A stretch of 64,000 bases of DNA from Pseudoduganella flava (GCF_007830495.1 NZ_VLKW01000003.1:558001-622000); one strand, 5' to 3'; shown: positions 35,720 through 47,192, numbered from the stretch's first letter. Numbers and translations: made by a program. Notes: generated from the sequence alone by a model not told the origin.

Positions 35720-37099
35720 TTACAGCCAGCCCTTGGTCACCAGCGCCTTCGACACATAGCGTGCCAGCAGCAGGTTGTTGAACGGCGACGGATGGACGTC
35801 GTCCGCGTACGAGTAGTGGCTGACGTCGCCGGACTTCAGGCTCGCGGCCGTGCAGCCGAGCGCACTGCCCAGCGGGTTCTTCGGCGACGTCAGGTCACAC
35901 GCCGGCTCGGTCACGTTCGTCAGGCCATATGGGCCGGGATTGGTCGCCTGGTCGTGGCTGACGGCGTACACGTCGACGATCACCACCTTGCTTTCCGAGG
36001 ACAGGCTGGACGTCAGCTGCGCATTGAAGCCCTGCACCATCTTGTCGATCAGCGCGCGCGTATTGGCATCCTTCGACAGGCCGGCCGGCGTGTTCGCCAC
36101 GTCCGGCAGGTTGTTGACGACGACGTAGTTGGCACCGTTGCCGAGGATTTGCGTCTTCACGAGGGCGGCCAGTTCGGCGCCGGCAGTCGTCAGCGCGGCC
36201 ACCATCGCCGGCGCTTGCGCCGCGGCGTAGTCCGCACCCGCTTTCTGGCCCGCGGTGGTGGCGGCCGTTTGCGCCGTCGTCACCATCGGGCCGTACACGG
36301 CCGCCGACGCGGCGGCGACGTTGCCGGCCTGGACTGCCGCGGTGACGGCTGCCTGAACGATCGATGCATCCGTGCTGCCGCTGCGTGCGCTCTCGGTGGC
36401 GATGGCCAGGCCGATCGCCTGCGCCGCCGTGGCGGGATTGGTCGCGCCGCCCGCCAGCTGCGTGGCGAGGCTGGTGGCGAATGCCGTCTTGCCCGCCGTC
36501 GTGCCGGCTGCCGTCGCACCGGCCTGCAATTGCGCGAGGTTGACGAGCACGTCGTTACCGCCGGCCATCACGAACACGATCTCGTCGCCCTTGAACTTGC
36601 CGCCCGTCTTCGCCAGGTGGTTCTTCACCTGCGTGACGACGGGCACCGTCAGCGCGCCCAGCGCACTGCCCGTCAGGCGGTGGCCGGCGCCGACAGGATT
36701 CGTCACGCGTGCGCCGCCCTGGGCATAGCCATAGCAGTTCGGGAAGTTGGTGACGGGGACCGAGAAGCCTTTCGACGCGTCGCCTTCCAGCCCCGTCTGC
36801 GCGGGGCATGGTGCCGGCAGGTTGAACTGCGCGGCCATCAGCTCCGTCCAGTTCTTGCCGGTGAGCGCCGCATTCGTCGCCGTGTTGTCGCCGTTGATCG
36901 TGAACTTGCCGCCGCCAAGCGCCTTGACCGTGCCGACGTTGTAGCTGCCGACGTCGGAGAGGCTGTCGCCGAAGCTGACCTGCGAAGCGAACTGGACCTT
37001 GTTGACCTGGGCCCCGCCCTGCGGGCTGCCGCTGCCGCCGCCGCACGCGGCAAGGACGGCGCCGGCCATCACGGCCAGCGCGAGTTTGGTGTAGTGCAT
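35720..37099 (-). CDS. SGNH/GDSL-type esterase lipoprotein
   Basis: Lipoprotein of 459 residues: the lipobox LAAC is followed by GGGSGSPQGG, with C19 as the acylated residue. The SGNH hydrolase blocks are GDSLSDVG (nucleophile S46), GYAQGGARV (block II glycine), AGGNDVL (block III asparagine) and DDVHPSP (D434/H436). Between blocks III and V is an unusual Ala-rich insertion of about 120 residues (roughly 190-310, low complexity, TAAQTAATTAGQKAG-like). Family members are lipases, esterases or polysaccharide deacetylases; the substrate is unknown. First gene of an operon with OmpW. Confidence 0.9.
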   Translation of the reverse strand: MHYTKLALAVMAGAVLAACGGGSGSPQGGAQVNKVQFASQVSFGDSLSDVGSYNVGTVKALGGGKFTINGDNTATNAALTGKNWTELMAAQFNLPAPCPAQTGLEGDASKGFSVPVTNFPNCYGYAQGGARVTNPVGAGHRLTGSALGALTVPVVTQVKNHLAKTGGKFKGDEIVFVMAGGNDVLVNLAQLQAGATAAGTTAGKTAFATSLATQLAGGATNPATAAQAIGLAIATESARSGSTDASIVQAAVTAAVQAGNVAAASAAVYGPMVTTAQTAATTAGQKAGADYAAAQAPAMVAALTTAGAELAALVKTQILGNGANYVVVNNLPDVANTPAGLSKDANTRALIDKMVQGFNAQLTSSLSSESKVVIVDVYAVSHDQATNPGPYGLTNVTEPACDLTSPKNPLGSALGCTAASLKSGDVSHYSYADDVHPSPFNNLLLARYVSKALVTKGWL

Positions 37100-37225
37100 T
37101 GCGTCTCCTGTGTAATGTTCTCGTTCGTTCCGAACGGACGTGCTTATTGCCGTGCGACTAATATGCCAGCGTTATTCCTGTGAGCACAAGGGAAATTTGG
37201 CAAAAACAACACGCTGCGGCGCAGC
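37100..37225. other. Region upstream of the esterase lipoprotein gene
   Basis: Holds the ribosome-binding region (GGAGACGC read toward the gene) and an A/T-richer stretch around 37100-37200 that probably contains the promoter; no box stands out clearly. The rest of the gap to 37501 is the hairpin array. Confidence 0.4.
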
Positions 37226-37488
37226 ACGAGCTGAGCTGGAGATATGGATGAGCCTGTGTCTCTTTAGTGCCAGGCACCAGAGACACGAGCTGAACTGGAC
37301 TCGTGGATGAGCCTGTGTCTCTTTAGTGCCAGGCACCAGAGACACGAGCTGAGCTGGAGATATGGATGAGCCTGTGCCCCGTGGGACCACGGTCCCACTG
37401 CCAGGCACCAGAGACACGAGCTGAGCTGGACACGTGGATGAGCCTGTGTCCGCCGGGGCAGTGCCCCGGCTGCCCGGCACCAGGGGAC
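37226..37488. repeat. Four-unit tandem array with interchangeable hairpins
   Basis: Units start at 37226, 37285, 37344 and 37416 (59, 59, 72 and 73 bp). Each begins ACGAGCTGARCTGGA, continues TGGATGAGCCTGTG and ends with a GCACCAGAGAC-type block. The middle differs: units 1 and 2 have GTGTCTCT...AGAGACAC, unit 3 has GTGGGACC-AC-GGTCCCAC (37381-37398), and unit 4 has CCGGGGC-agt-GCCCCGG (37453-37469). A fifth unit is cut short at 37489. The array lies between the esterase gene and tsaC. Confidence 0.85.
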
Positions 37489-37501
37489 ACCAGCTCTGCA
37501 G

Positions 37502-38515
37502 TCAGGATTGCAGGAAGCGGTCGATCACGCCAGCAGAGCCGAACGCGGCGCGGCGCAGGCGGTCGTTGATGCCCAGCCAGCTGTCGTCCTGCGGCGGGGT
37601 TTCGACGAGGATCAACTCGACGTCGGCACGGTCCATCGCGCGCAGCGCGGCGTACAGGCCGTAGGCATAGCCGGCCGGGTCGGCGGGCAAGGGATGGTGG
37701 GCCGCGGCTTGCGTCAGCAGCGGCGAGTAGTGGATCAGCGCGACGCGGCGGCCGCGCGCTGCCAGCGTCGTCACCAGGCCCGCCAGGCGGGCCGTATCGG
37801 CCAGCGCCACCGGTGCCTTCGGCGCGTAATGCGATTCCAGCGTGCCCGATGCACGCGGCGCCGCTTGGTCCGGTGCGGCGGGCAGCGCGCCGATCACGGC
37901 GGCGATCTGCGCGGCCGTGATGTGGCCGGGGCGCAGCAGCACGGGGCCATGCGTGGCCAGGCGGGACAGGTCGACGATCGTCGATTCGATGCCCACGTCG
38001 CTGGACCCGCCTTCCAGCACGGTCATCGCATCCGGCCCGAATTCGTCCAGCACGTGCTGCGCCGTCGTCGGGCTGACGTTGCCGAACTTGTTGGCGGACG
38101 GCGCGGCGACGCCGCCCTTGCCGCCCTTGAACGCGGACAGCAGCGCCTGCGCGACCGGATGCGACGGGCAGCGGATGCCCACCGTGTCCTGCCCGCCGGA
38201 CACGGCATCGGGGATGTGGGCGTTACGCTTGACGATCATCGTCAGCGGGCCGGGCCAGAACGCCTGCGCCAGCTGGCGCGCTTCGTCCGGCACGTCCGCG
38301 GCCCAGTAATCGAGGTCGGCGCCGGGCGCCACGTGCACGATCACCGGGTGGTCCTGCGGCCGGCCCTTGGCGGCGTAGATCTTCGCCACCGCGGCCGGGT
38401 TCTCCGCATCCGCACCGAGGCCGTAGACGGTCTCGGTGGGGAATGCCACGAGCTCGCCCGCTTCCAGCTGCGCGGCGGCGTCGAGGATCGCTTGCGATGC
38501 TGTGGTAAGACTCAC
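37502..38515 (-). CDS. tsaC: L-threonylcarbamoyladenylate synthase (Sua5 type)
   Basis: Makes threonylcarbamoyl-AMP from threonine, bicarbonate and ATP for t6A37 of tRNA. At 337 residues it is the long Sua5 form, with a YrdC domain ([76 protein letters not shown]) and a C-terminal Sua5 domain from about 220 ([14 protein letters not shown]). The start is a GTG at 38515 that overlaps the purK stop (GTGA), so it is translationally coupled to the purine genes. Last gene of the pgk-to-tsaC block. It is functionally related to tcdA, which acts on the same tRNA position. Confidence 0.95.
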   Translation of the reverse strand: MSLTTASQAILDAAAQLEAGELVAFPTETVYGLGADAENPAAVAKIYAAKGRPQDHPVIVHVAPGADLDYWAADVPDEARQLAQAFWPGPLTMIVKRNAHIPDAVSGGQDTVGIRCPSHPVAQALLSAFKGGKGGVAAPSANKFGNVSPTTAQHVLDEFGPDAMTVLEGGSSDVGIESTIVDLSRLATHGPVLLRPGHITAAQIAAVIGALPAAPDQAAPRASGTLESHYAPKAPVALADTARLAGLVTTLAARGRRVALIHYSPLLTQAAAHHPLPADPAGYAYGLYAALRAMDRADVELILVETPPQDDSWLGINDRLRRAAFGSAGVIDRFLQS

Positions 38516-39708
38516 TGCGGAATTCCCAGGATACGGCAGGCGGCCTGCAACTGCGCCTGCGCTTCTTCAAGCGTGGGCGCGACGAACGTCACGTGGCCCA
38601 TCTTGCGGCCACGGCGCGGATCGTCCTTGCCGTACAGGTGCAGGCACGCACCGGGCAGCGCGACGACCTGGTCCCACGCCGGCTCGGTGACGCTCTCGCC
38701 ATCGAACCAGATGTCGCCCAGGATGTTCAGCATCACGGCCGGCGAATGCTGGCGCACATCGCCCAGCGGCAGCCGCGCCATCGCGCGCACCTGCTGCGCG
38801 AACTGGCTCGTCACGCACGCGTCGATCGTGTAGTGGCCGCTGTTGTGCGGCCGCGGTGCCATTTCGTTGACGACCAGCGTGCCATCGGTCAGCACGAAGA
38901 ACTCGATGCACAGCACACCGACATAGCCCAGCTCCGCGACGATCGCGCGTGCCGCATCCTGTGCCTTGGTCGCCGTAGCGGCGGACACGTTCGGGCCCGG
39001 CACGGTGGTCGTGAACAGGATGCCGTCGCGGTGGACGTTCTCGGCGATCGGGTAGACGACGGATTCGCCATCGGCCCCGCGTGCCGTCAGCACGGACACC
39101 TCGTATGCCAGCGGCAGCATCTTCTCGAGCAGGCACGTGACCTGCCCCATCGCGTCGAACGCGGCGCGAACCTCGTCACGCGTCTTCACGCGTACCTGGC
39201 CCTTACCGTCGTAACCCATGCGCACGGTCTTCAGGATGCCCGGCAGCAGGTCGTCGGCGATCGCGTCGACGTCCGCATGCGATGCAATGACCTTGTGCGG
39301 CGCCGGCATCACGCCGGACTTGCCAGCGCACGCCACGAAGAACGACTTCTCGGCGATACGGTCCTGCGCGACCGACACGCCATGGGCGTTAGGTGCGACG
39401 AACACGTACTGCGCGAGGCGCGACAGGCTGTCCGCCGGCACGTTCTCGAATTCGGTGGTGACGGCCACGCACTGCGCGGCCAGCGCATCGAGGCCGGCCG
39501 TGTCTTCATAGCCGGCGTTCACCAGGCGTTGCGCCACCTGGCCGGCGGGGCAATCGTCGGCCGGCTCCAGCACGGCTACGTGGTAGCCCATGCTCTGGGC
39601 GGCTTGCGCAAACATGCGGCCCAGCTGGCCGCCACCCATCACGCCGAGCCACGTCTGCGGGTCGGCCGATGGCAAGGCAGGGATTAAATGCGACTTCGTA
39701 TCACTCAT
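38512..39708 (-). CDS. purK: 5-(carboxyamino)imidazole ribonucleotide synthase
   Basis: ATP-grasp enzyme that carboxylates aminoimidazole ribonucleotide to N5-CAIR in purine synthesis. Length 398. It opens with [26 protein letters not shown]-grasp landmarks include [34 protein letters not shown] and [20 protein letters not shown]. The ATG at 39708 lies 8 bp inside the 3' end of purE, so the two are translationally coupled. Its product is the substrate of PurE encoded just upstream. Confidence 0.96.
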   Translation of the reverse strand: MSDTKSHLIPALPSADPQTWLGVMGGGQLGRMFAQAAQSMGYHVAVLEPADDCPAGQVAQRLVNAGYEDTAGLDALAAQCVAVTTEFENVPADSLSRLAQYVFVAPNAHGVSVAQDRIAEKSFFVACAGKSGVMPAPHKVIASHADVDAIADDLLPGILKTVRMGYDGKGQVRVKTRDEVRAAFDAMGQVTCLLEKMLPLAYEVSVLTARGADGESVVYPIAENVHRDGILFTTTVPGPNVSAATATKAQDAARAIVAELGYVGVLCIEFFVLTDGTLVVNEMAPRPHNSGHYTIDACVTSQFAQQVRAMARLPLGDVRQHSPAVMLNILGDIWFDGESVTEPAWDQVVALPGACLHLYGKDDPRRGRKMGHVTFVAPTLEEAQAQLQAACRILGIPQ

Positions 39709-40204
39709 TGACAGGCAGGGTCATGGCTTGCGCGGCAGCGGTCTGCTGCGCGCGGAATGCATCCAGTTGCGACGCCAGCGCGTCGTCGGTGGTGGCGATA
39801 ATGGCGATCGCAGTCAGCGCGGCATTCGCGGCACCCGCTTCGCCGATGGCGAACGTCGACACGGGCACGCCTTTCGGCATCTGCACGATCGACAGCAGCG
39901 AATCCTCGCCACGCAGGTACTTCGACGGCACGGGCACGCCCAGCACGGGCACGATGGTTTTCGCGGCCACCATGCCGGGCAGGTGCGCGGCACCGCCGGC
40001 GCCGGCGATGATCGCGCGCAGGCCGCGCGCGCGGGCCGTTTCGGCGTACTTGAACATCTCGTCCGGCATGCGGTGCGCGGAAATCACCTGCGCCTCGAAC
40101 GGCACACCGAACTGCTTCAACATCGACACGGCATGCTGCATCACGTCCCAGTCCGACGACGAGCCCATGATCACGCCGACGAGCGGCTTGTTCTGTTCAC
40201 TCAT
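39701..40204 (-). CDS. purE: 5-(carboxyamino)imidazole ribonucleotide mutase
   Basis: Class I PurE, which moves the carboxyl group of N5-CAIR to give CAIR. Length 167. Signatures are [18 protein letters not shown] (substrate phosphate site), [13 protein letters not shown] with the catalytic histidine, and [17 protein letters not shown]. It lies 3 bp downstream of purC and overlaps purK, so purC-purE-purK-tsaC is a tightly coupled run of genes. Confidence 0.97.
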   Translation of the reverse strand: MSEQNKPLVGVIMGSSSDWDVMQHAVSMLKQFGVPFEAQVISAHRMPDEMFKYAETARARGLRAIIAGAGGAAHLPGMVAAKTIVPVLGVPVPSKYLRGEDSLLSIVQMPKGVPVSTFAIGEAGAANAALTAIAIIATTDDALASQLDAFRAQQTAAAQAMTLPVNE

Positions 40205-40207
40205 GCT

Positions 40208-41104
40208 TCAGACCTTCAGCTTCTCGCCCGTCAGGCGCTCGATCGCTTCGAAGTATTTCGCCTGCGTTTTCTCGATGACGTCAGCCGGCAGCGGTGGCGC
40301 CGGCGGCGTCTTCTGCCAGTCCTTCAGCGTTTCCAGGTAGTCGCGCACGAACTGCTTGTCGAACGACGGCGGCGACATGTCCGGCGCATACGAATCGGCC
40401 GGCCAGAAGCGCGACGAATCGGCCGTCAGCACTTCGTCCATCAGGTGCAGCACGCCGTTGTCGTCCAGGCCGAATTCGAACTTCGTGTCGGCGATGATGA
40501 TGCCGCGCGTGGCCGCGTAGTCGGCAGCCGTCTTGTAAAGCTGGATGCTGATGTCGCGGATCTTGTTGGCCAGCTCGGAGCCGATGCGCTGCTCCATGTC
40601 GGCAAAGCTGATGTTCTCGTCGTGCTCGCCCAGGTCGGCTTTCGCGGCCGGCGTGAACAGCGGTTCCGGCAGCTTGTCCGCCTGGCGCAGGCCGGCCGGC
40701 AACTGGATGCCGCAGACGCTGCCCGTGGCCTGGTAATCCTTCCAGCCCGAACCGATGATGTAGCCGCGCACGACGGCTTCCACGAGGATCGGCTTCAGGC
40801 GCTTGGCCACGACGGCGCGGCCCTTCACCTGCTCCACTTCCTCGGGTGCCACGACGGACTCGGGCGAGACGCCGGTCAGGTGGTTCGGCACGATGTGGCC
40901 GAGCTTCTCGAACCAGAAGTCGGTCATCTGGTTCAGCACCATGCCCTTGCCCGGGATCGGCTCGTTCATCACGACGTCGAAGGCGGACAGGCGGTCGGTC
41001 GTGACGATCAGGATCTTGTCGTCGCCGACGGCGTAGTTGTCGCGAACCTTGCCGCGGCCGAGCAGTGGCAGGGAGGAAATAGTGGACTGGTAAAGGCTTT
41101 TCAT
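40208..41104 (-). CDS. purC: Phosphoribosylaminoimidazole-succinocarboxamide (SAICAR) synthase
   Basis: Joins CAIR with aspartate using ATP. At 298 residues it is the longer PurC form common in betaproteobacteria: [77 protein letters not shown] and [10 protein letters not shown]. The first gene of the purine cluster, it begins just after the fba terminator, so it may have its own promoter in the 95 bp between them. Confidence 0.97.
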   Translation of the reverse strand: MKSLYQSTISSLPLLGRGKVRDNYAVGDDKILIVTTDRLSAFDVVMNEPIPGKGMVLNQMTDFWFEKLGHIVPNHLTGVSPESVVAPEEVEQVKGRAVVAKRLKPILVEAVVRGYIIGSGWKDYQATGSVCGIQLPAGLRQADKLPEPLFTPAAKADLGEHDENISFADMEQRIGSELANKIRDISIQLYKTAADYAATRGIIIADTKFEFGLDDNGVLHLMDEVLTADSSRFWPADSYAPDMSPPSFDKQFVRDYLETLKDWQKTPPAPPLPADVIEKTQAKYFEAIERLTGEKLKV

Positions 41105-41127
41105 AGAGGGACGAGTCTTGATAAAGC

Positions 41128-41163
41128 AAAAGCCGGCGGGGGGAAATCTTCCCGCCCGCCGGC
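41128..41163 (-). terminator. Intrinsic terminator of fba
   Basis: GCCGGCGGG and CCCGCCGGC arms around a GGGAAATCTTCCC-like centre; four A on the left form a U-tract on minus-strand RNA. Located 37 bp past the fba stop. Confidence 0.8.
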
Positions 41164-41199
41164 CGAGTAGGCCGAGCCAAAGCTCGGAAATACGAGATT

Positions 41200-42264
41200 T
41201 TACTTCACAATTTGAGCCAGTTCACCGGCCTTGTAGCGTTCCGCCATCTTTTCCAGCGGAATCGGCTTGATCTTCGACGCCATGCCTTCGCAGCCGAACG
41301 ACAGGTAACGGGCCTTGCAGATCTCCACCGCCGCCTCGCGCGCCGGCTTCAGGTAGTCGCGCGGGTCGAACTTGGACGGGTTCTGGAACAGGTATTTGCG
41401 GATCGCGGCCGTCATCGCCAGGCGGATGTCCGTGTCGATGTTGATCTTGCGAACGCCGTGGCGGATGCCTTCCTGGATTTCCTCGACGGGCACACCGTAC
41501 GTTTCCTTCATGTCGCCGCCGAATTCGCGGATGATCGCCAGCAGGTCCTGCGGCACCGACGACGAACCGTGCATCACCAGGTGCGTGTTCGGAATGCGCG
41601 CGTGGATTTCCTTGATGCGGTCGATCGCCAGGATGTCGCCGGTGGGCTTGCGGGTGAACTTGTAGGCGCCGTGCGACGTGCCGATCGCGATCGCCAGTGC
41701 GTCGCACTGGGTTTGCGCGACGAAGTCGGCGGCCTGGTTCACGTCGGTCAGCAGCTGCTCGCGGGTCATCGTGCCGTCCGCGCCGTGGCCGTCTTCCTTG
41801 TCGCCCTTCATCGTTTCCAGCGAACCCAGCACGCCCAGTTCCGCTTCGACGGTCACGCCGATCGAGTGCGCGAACTTGACGACTTCACGCGACACCTGCA
41901 CGTTGTACTCGTAGCTGGCGACGGATTTGCCGTCCGCTTCCAGCGAGCCGTCCATCATCACGGACGTGAAGCCGGAACGGATCGCGGCCATGCAGACGGC
42001 CGGCGACTGGCCGTGGTCCTGGTGCATCACGACGGGGATGTGCGGGTAGGCTTCGACAGCGGCGTCGATCAGGTGGCGCAGGAACGCCTCGCCCGCATAC
42101 TTACGGGCGCCGGCCGAAGCCTGCATGATCACCGGGCTGTTGACGGCGTCGGCGGCGGCCATGATGGCCTGCACCTGTTCCAGGTTGTTGACGTTGAATG
42201 CCGGCAGGCCATAGCCGTGTTCGGCGGCATGGTCCAGCAGTTGACGCATGGATACGAGGGACAT
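41200..42264 (-). CDS. fba: Fructose-1,6-bisphosphate aldolase, class II
   Basis: Zinc-dependent aldolase cleaving fructose-1,6-bisphosphate in glycolysis and working in reverse in gluconeogenesis. Length 354, the CbbA-type long class II enzyme. Zinc and substrate residues lie in [49 protein letters not shown] and [20 protein letters not shown]. It is third in the pgk-pyk-fba series, each gene having its own terminator, so each is probably a separate or partly separate transcript. Confidence 0.97.
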   Translation of the reverse strand: MSLVSMRQLLDHAAEHGYGLPAFNVNNLEQVQAIMAAADAVNSPVIMQASAGARKYAGEAFLRHLIDAAVEAYPHIPVVMHQDHGQSPAVCMAAIRSGFTSVMMDGSLEADGKSVASYEYNVQVSREVVKFAHSIGVTVEAELGVLGSLETMKGDKEDGHGADGTMTREQLLTDVNQAADFVAQTQCDALAIAIGTSHGAYKFTRKPTGDILAIDRIKEIHARIPNTHLVMHGSSSVPQDLLAIIREFGGDMKETYGVPVEEIQEGIRHGVRKINIDTDIRLAMTAAIRKYLFQNPSKFDPRDYLKPAREAAVEICKARYLSFGCEGMASKIKPIPLEKMAERYKAGELAQIVK

Positions 42265-42295
42265 GGTAGTACTCCAATCAAATAAAAACCTGTGC

Positions 42296-42328
42296 GGCGC
42301 GCAGCCCGCTTGTGGCGGGCTGCGCGCC
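42296..42328 (-). terminator. Intrinsic terminator of pyk
   Basis: 14-bp GC-rich stem (GGCGCGCAGCCCGC) with a 5-nt loop, nine bp after the pyk stop, followed on the minus strand by a T-rich run (TTTTTATTT) near the fba start region. Confidence 0.85.
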
Positions 42329-42336
42329 TGAAAACC

Positions 42337-43785
<1,449 letters not shown>

Positions 43786-43819
43786 TGAGCATTCCTTGCA
43801 AAGTGACGTTCAAAGAGAA

Positions 43820-43845
43820 AAGCGCAGCGACGGTGCGCTGCGCTT
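43820..43845 (-). terminator. Intrinsic terminator of pgk
   Basis: AAGCGCAGCG-acggtg-CGCTGCGCTT: perfect 10-bp stem, with TTTTCTC following on the minus strand; it begins 8 bp after the pgk stop. Confidence 0.85.
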
Positions 43846-43852
43846 CTTCGAT

Positions 43853-45067
43853 TTACTGCTTCCCGCCCTGGGAGGCGCGAGAGACCAGCACTTCCACCGC
43901 CGGCAAGGTCTTGCCTTCCAGGAATTCGAGGAAGGCGCCGCCGCCGGTGGAGATATAACCAATTTTATCGGTAATGGCGTATTTTGCAATCGCCGCCAGC
44001 GTATCGCCGCCACCTGCGATCGAGAACGCCTTCGAGCCGGCGATCGCCATCGCGAGCGTCTTCGTGCCGTTGCCGAACTGGTCGAACTCGAACACGCCGA
44101 CCGGGCCGTTCCACACGATCGTGCCGGCCGCGGCGATCTGGTCCGCCAGCTGCTTGGCCGTCTGCGGGCCGATGTCGAGGATCATGTCGTCGTCCGCCAC
44201 GTCGGCCACGTCCTTGATCGTCGCGGCAGCCGTCGGCGAGAACTCTTTCGCGCAGACGACGTCGACGGGGATCGGCACCTGCGCGCCGCGCTTGGCCATC
44301 AGGTCGATGATGGCCTTGGCTTCCTCGACCAGATCCGGTTCGGCCAGCGACTTGCCGATCTTCAGGCCGGCGGCCAGCATGAACGTGTTGGCGATACCGC
44401 CGCCGACGATCAGGTTGTCGACCTTGTCGGCCAGCGACTTCAGGATGGACAGCTTGGTGGACACCTTCGAGCCGGCGACGATCGCCAGCAGCGGGCGGGC
44501 CGGCGCACCGAGCGCCTTGCCCAGCGCATCCAGTTCGGCGGCCAGCAGCGGGCCGGCCGCGGCGATCGGCGCGAACTTGGCAATGCCGTGCGTGGAAGCT
44601 TCCGCGCGGTGGGCGGTGCCGAACGCATCGTTGACGTACACGTCGCACAGCTTGGCCATCTTCTGCGCCAGCTCGTCGGCGTTTTTCTTTTCGCCCTTGT
44701 TGACGCGCACGTTCTCCAGCAGCACGACCTGGCCGTCCTGCAGGTTCTCGAGACCGGCACCGTCGACCCAGTTCTGCTTCAGTTCGACCGGCTGGCCCAG
44801 CAGTTCCGACAGGCGCGCGGCGACGGGCGCCAGGCTGTCTTCCTGCTTGAACTCGCCTTCGGTCGGGCGGCCCAGGTGGGACGTGACCATGACCTTGGCG
44901 CCGGCTTTCAGCGCGTCGCGGATCGCCGGGACGGAAGCGCGGATGCGCGTATCTTCGGTGATGTTGCCGGCATCATCTTGCGGCACGTTGAGGTCGGCGC
45001 GGATGAATACCCGCTTGCCTTGCAGCGCGTTTTGCGCGATCAGATCCTGGAGACGAATGAAGTGCAT
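43853..45067 (-). CDS. pgk: Phosphoglycerate kinase
   Basis: Transfers phosphate from 1,3-bisphosphoglycerate to ADP. Length 404 from the ATG at 45067. Motifs are [82 protein letters not shown] and [14 protein letters not shown]. An in-frame ATG 33 bases upstream would add 11 residues ([11 protein letters not shown]); the inner start is preferred because the family begins near FIRLQDL and a GGAAG lies before it. First gene of the glycolytic block. Confidence 0.96.
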   Translation of the reverse strand: MHFIRLQDLIAQNALQGKRVFIRADLNVPQDDAGNITEDTRIRASVPAIRDALKAGAKVMVTSHLGRPTEGEFKQEDSLAPVAARLSELLGQPVELKQNWVDGAGLENLQDGQVVLLENVRVNKGEKKNADELAQKMAKLCDVYVNDAFGTAHRAEASTHGIAKFAPIAAAGPLLAAELDALGKALGAPARPLLAIVAGSKVSTKLSILKSLADKVDNLIVGGGIANTFMLAAGLKIGKSLAEPDLVEEAKAIIDLMAKRGAQVPIPVDVVCAKEFSPTAAATIKDVADVADDDMILDIGPQTAKQLADQIAAAGTIVWNGPVGVFEFDQFGNGTKTLAMAIAGSKAFSIAGGGDTLAAIAKYAITDKIGYISTGGGAFLEFLEGKTLPAVEVLVSRASQGGKQ

Positions 45068-45136
45068 GGCTTCCAAAGGGGTCAGTGGTAGAAAGTGCAT
45101 TATTTTACCGCATGCCCGGGGGTGCCATCGCGAAGA

Positions 45137-45466
45137 TTAGAATAAATGCAACAGTCGCAAGGCCGTGAAGAACAGCATGCCGAACACGATCGTCTCCAGC
45201 ATCCGGCGGCGCCACGCGAACCACGCAAACGACGCGATGCCGGCCAGCAGCTTGGCATTGCCCAGGTCCAGGTGGACGTGGCCGCCATCGAGCAGCAGGT
45301 CAGGGCCGATGATCGCGGCCAGCGCGCACGACGGTGCGTAGCGCAGCATTTCCTGCACCCGGCGCGGAATGACGACCTTGTGGCCGACGAGCCAGAAGCC
45401 GCTGCGCGTAATCGCCGTGGCGACGGCCAGCGCGATGATGACGAGCCAGATCTCGAGGTCAGACAT
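45137..45466 (-). CDS. azlD: AzlD family branched-chain amino acid exporter subunit
   Basis: Small membrane protein of 109 residues with four hydrophobic segments (about 4-24, 40-60, 65-83 and 87-106). MSDLEIWLVIIALAVATAITRSGFWL and RRVQEMLRYAPSCALAAIIGPDLL are the AzlD pattern. AzlD associates with AzlC to export branched-chain amino acids or their analogues. Its start overlaps the end of azlC by 8 bp, which implies coupled, equimolar synthesis. Confidence 0.9.
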   Translation of the reverse strand: MSDLEIWLVIIALAVATAITRSGFWLVGHKVVIPRRVQEMLRYAPSCALAAIIGPDLLLDGGHVHLDLGNAKLLAGIASFAWFAWRRRMLETIVFGMLFFTALRLLHLF

Positions 45467-46220
45467 GACCCGCCTTTCCTTTATTCTCTTTCAGCTTGCG
45501 CTTCTCGGCCAGCTTGTCGCCCGTTTCCTCGATCGCCATCGCCGTCAGCATGCCGACGACGACGCCGGCCAGCAGCCCCAGCTTGTACGGCAGGTCCGCG
45601 GCCAGCACGGACACGACGCCGGCAACCAGCACGCCCCACAGCGCCGGCCGGCTGTTCACCATCGGCACCAGCACGCAGATGATGGCCAGGGTGCCGGCAA
45701 AGCCCAGGCCCCACTCGGTGGGCACGACGTTGCCGAGGAAGACGCCGATCAGCGAGCCGATTTCCCACGCGGCCCAGTTCGGGTACAGCAAGCCCTTCAG
45801 GTAGGACAGCTTGCCCGGCGCCGGGGCCGGGTCGGGATAGCGCTGCAGGTACAGCGCAACGGAAATGTCGCCGGACACAAAACCGAGGCCCAGCCGTTTG
45901 TACCAGGGCAGCGAGCCGAAATGGGGTGCGAGCAGCGCGGAAAAGATCACGAAGCGCAGGTTGACGACGAGCGCCGTGGCGAACACGACCCACACGGGTG
46001 CGTTCGCGGCGATCAGCGGCAGCGAGGCCAGCTGCGCGGTGCCGGCGAACACCAGCAACGTCATGCCGAGGGCTTGCGGCAGCGTCAGGCCGGACTTGAT
46101 CATCGCGACACCGACGACGACGCCCCACGCGCCGATGCCGAACAGCGTCGGCAAGCCCGTCTTGACGCCGTCGCGCCAGGCGGCTTCATCGTGGGCAGCA
46201 AAGTCTTGCGGGTCGCTCAT
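45459..46220 (-). CDS. azlC: AzlC family branched-chain amino acid exporter subunit
   Basis: Inner-membrane protein of 253 residues with about seven hydrophobic segments. WRDGVKTGLPTLFGIGAWGVVVGVAMIKSGLTLPQALGMTLLVFAGTAQLA and VVNLRFVIFSALLAP are AzlC signatures. The ATG at 46220 gives a normal-length protein. An in-frame ATG at 46328 would add 36 acidic, non-family residues, so it is less likely, though neither has a strong ribosome-binding site. Substrate specificity (valine, leucine or azaleucine) is inferred from the family. Confidence 0.88.
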   Translation of the reverse strand: MSDPQDFAAHDEAAWRDGVKTGLPTLFGIGAWGVVVGVAMIKSGLTLPQALGMTLLVFAGTAQLASLPLIAANAPVWVVFATALVVNLRFVIFSALLAPHFGSLPWYKRLGLGFVSGDISVALYLQRYPDPAPAPGKLSYLKGLLYPNWAAWEIGSLIGVFLGNVVPTEWGLGFAGTLAIICVLVPMVNSRPALWGVLVAGVVSVLAADLPYKLGLLAGVVVGMLTAMAIEETGDKLAEKRKLKENKGKAGHV

Positions 46221-46399
46221 GGGTTTCGTGTGGTGTCGTTGCCACACATTGAAAACTTCGCTGGCGGCCTGGGGGTCGATTACTTCGTCGATGCCTTCGT
46301 CGATAACATCGTACGTGAAGCGCGACATTGTACTGGCGATTATTGCATGCTGCCCGAATCCGTTAAAATCGTGCTTTTTGAACTGCGGAGCACCAGAAG

Positions 46400-46591
46400 A
46401 TGACCCAAGCCACCACGCCAGTCGAACTCGAAGGTAAGGATCTGCCGGCATACTGCCCGAACCCGGCCATGCCGCTGTGGTCCTCGCACCCTCGCGTGTT
46501 CCTGGATTTCGGCAAGAACGGCGAAGCCAAGTGCCCTTACTGCGGCACCACCTATCGCGTCAAGCCGGGCACCGTCGTCGGTCATCACTGA
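46400..46591 (+). CDS. Zinc-finger (zf-CHCC) domain protein
   Basis: Protein of 63 residues with the CHCC zinc ligands C19, H30, C45 and C48 in YCPNPAMPLWSSHPRVFLDF and AKCPYCGTTY. The family includes the mitochondrial complex I subunit NDUFS6; the bacterial versions are conserved small proteins, often near waaF or branched-chain aminotransferase genes. Function in bacteria is not established. GGAG lies 15 bases upstream of the ATG at 46400. It is followed 25 bp later by the SnoaL-like gene. Confidence 0.88.
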   Translation: MTQATTPVELEGKDLPAYCPNPAMPLWSSHPRVFLDFGKNGEAKCPYCGTTYRVKPGTVVGHH

Positions 46592-46616
46592 TCGCTCCCG
46601 TCAGCGCGGAGGCACG

Positions 46617-47036
46617 ATGACGAAAAAGCAGCACATCGGCAGCCCCGCGGAGGTCGAAGCCGCCTTCTACGACGCCCTGAACCGCGCCGACATCGACGCG
46701 CTGATGGCGTTGTGGGCGGACGACGAGGAAATCGTCTGCGTCCACCCGAACGGCCCACGCCTGCTCGGCCACCGCGCCATCCGCGAATCGTGGCAGCTGA
46801 TCCTGGAACCGGGCGGCCTGCACATCCTGCCTTCGCGGCTGCATGAGATGCACAACCTGATGGCTTCCGTGCATACTGTGGTCGAGGGCACCACCTCCGC
46901 GACGGGCGAACCGGCCCACCTGATCGCCACGAACGTCTACCTGAAGACGCCGAAGGGCTGGCGCATCGCCGTCCACCATGTATCGGTGGCGCCGGGCCCG
47001 GTGCCGCAGGATGGGCGGGGGCAGGTGTTGCATTAA
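46617..47036 (+). CDS. SnoaL/NTF2-like protein (DUF4440 type)
   Basis: Cone-shaped alpha+beta barrel protein of 139 residues: VEAAFYDALNRADIDALMALWADDEEIVCVHPNGPRLLGHRAIRESW, then LIATNVYLKTPKGWRIAVHHVS. The Trp/His-lined pocket fits NTF2-like binding or isomerase folds; no catalytic assignment is possible. It is probably co-transcribed with the zinc-finger gene upstream. Downstream 156 bp are filled with GGGTCTGACCC repeats. Confidence 0.8.
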   Translation: MTKKQHIGSPAEVEAAFYDALNRADIDALMALWADDEEIVCVHPNGPRLLGHRAIRESWQLILEPGGLHILPSRLHEMHNLMASVHTVVEGTTSATGEPAHLIATNVYLKTPKGWRIAVHHVSVAPGPVPQDGRGQVLH

Positions 47037-47038
47037 GG

Positions 47039-47157
47039 GGTCGGACCCTTTTGGGTCTGACCCCAGCCCTTCGTTTCTTGGGTCAAAAGCTGGCAACACG
47101 ACATCGTGCTTTCACCCCGAGGCAAATGCTGGGGTCAGACCCGCCGGGTCTGACCCC
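47039..47157. repeat. Cluster of GGGTCTGACCC-type palindromes
   Basis: Between 47039 and 47157: GGGTCGGACCC at the left end, GGGTCTGACCCC at 47053-47064, and the double element GGGGTCAGACCC-gcc-GGGTCTGACCCC at 47131-47157, the same as at the end of cfa. It fills most of the gap before the YheT-type gene; no gene is seen. Confidence 0.8.
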
Positions 47158-47192
47158 GGGGGTCGCTTCTGGGGTTTGGTTAGAGACTGACC

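Noticed and set aside
37226..37488. Possible CRISPR array because of repeated blocks with changing centres
   Set aside because: Only four units, the changing part is itself palindromic rather than spacer-like, unit lengths differ (59-73 bp), and no cas gene is present.
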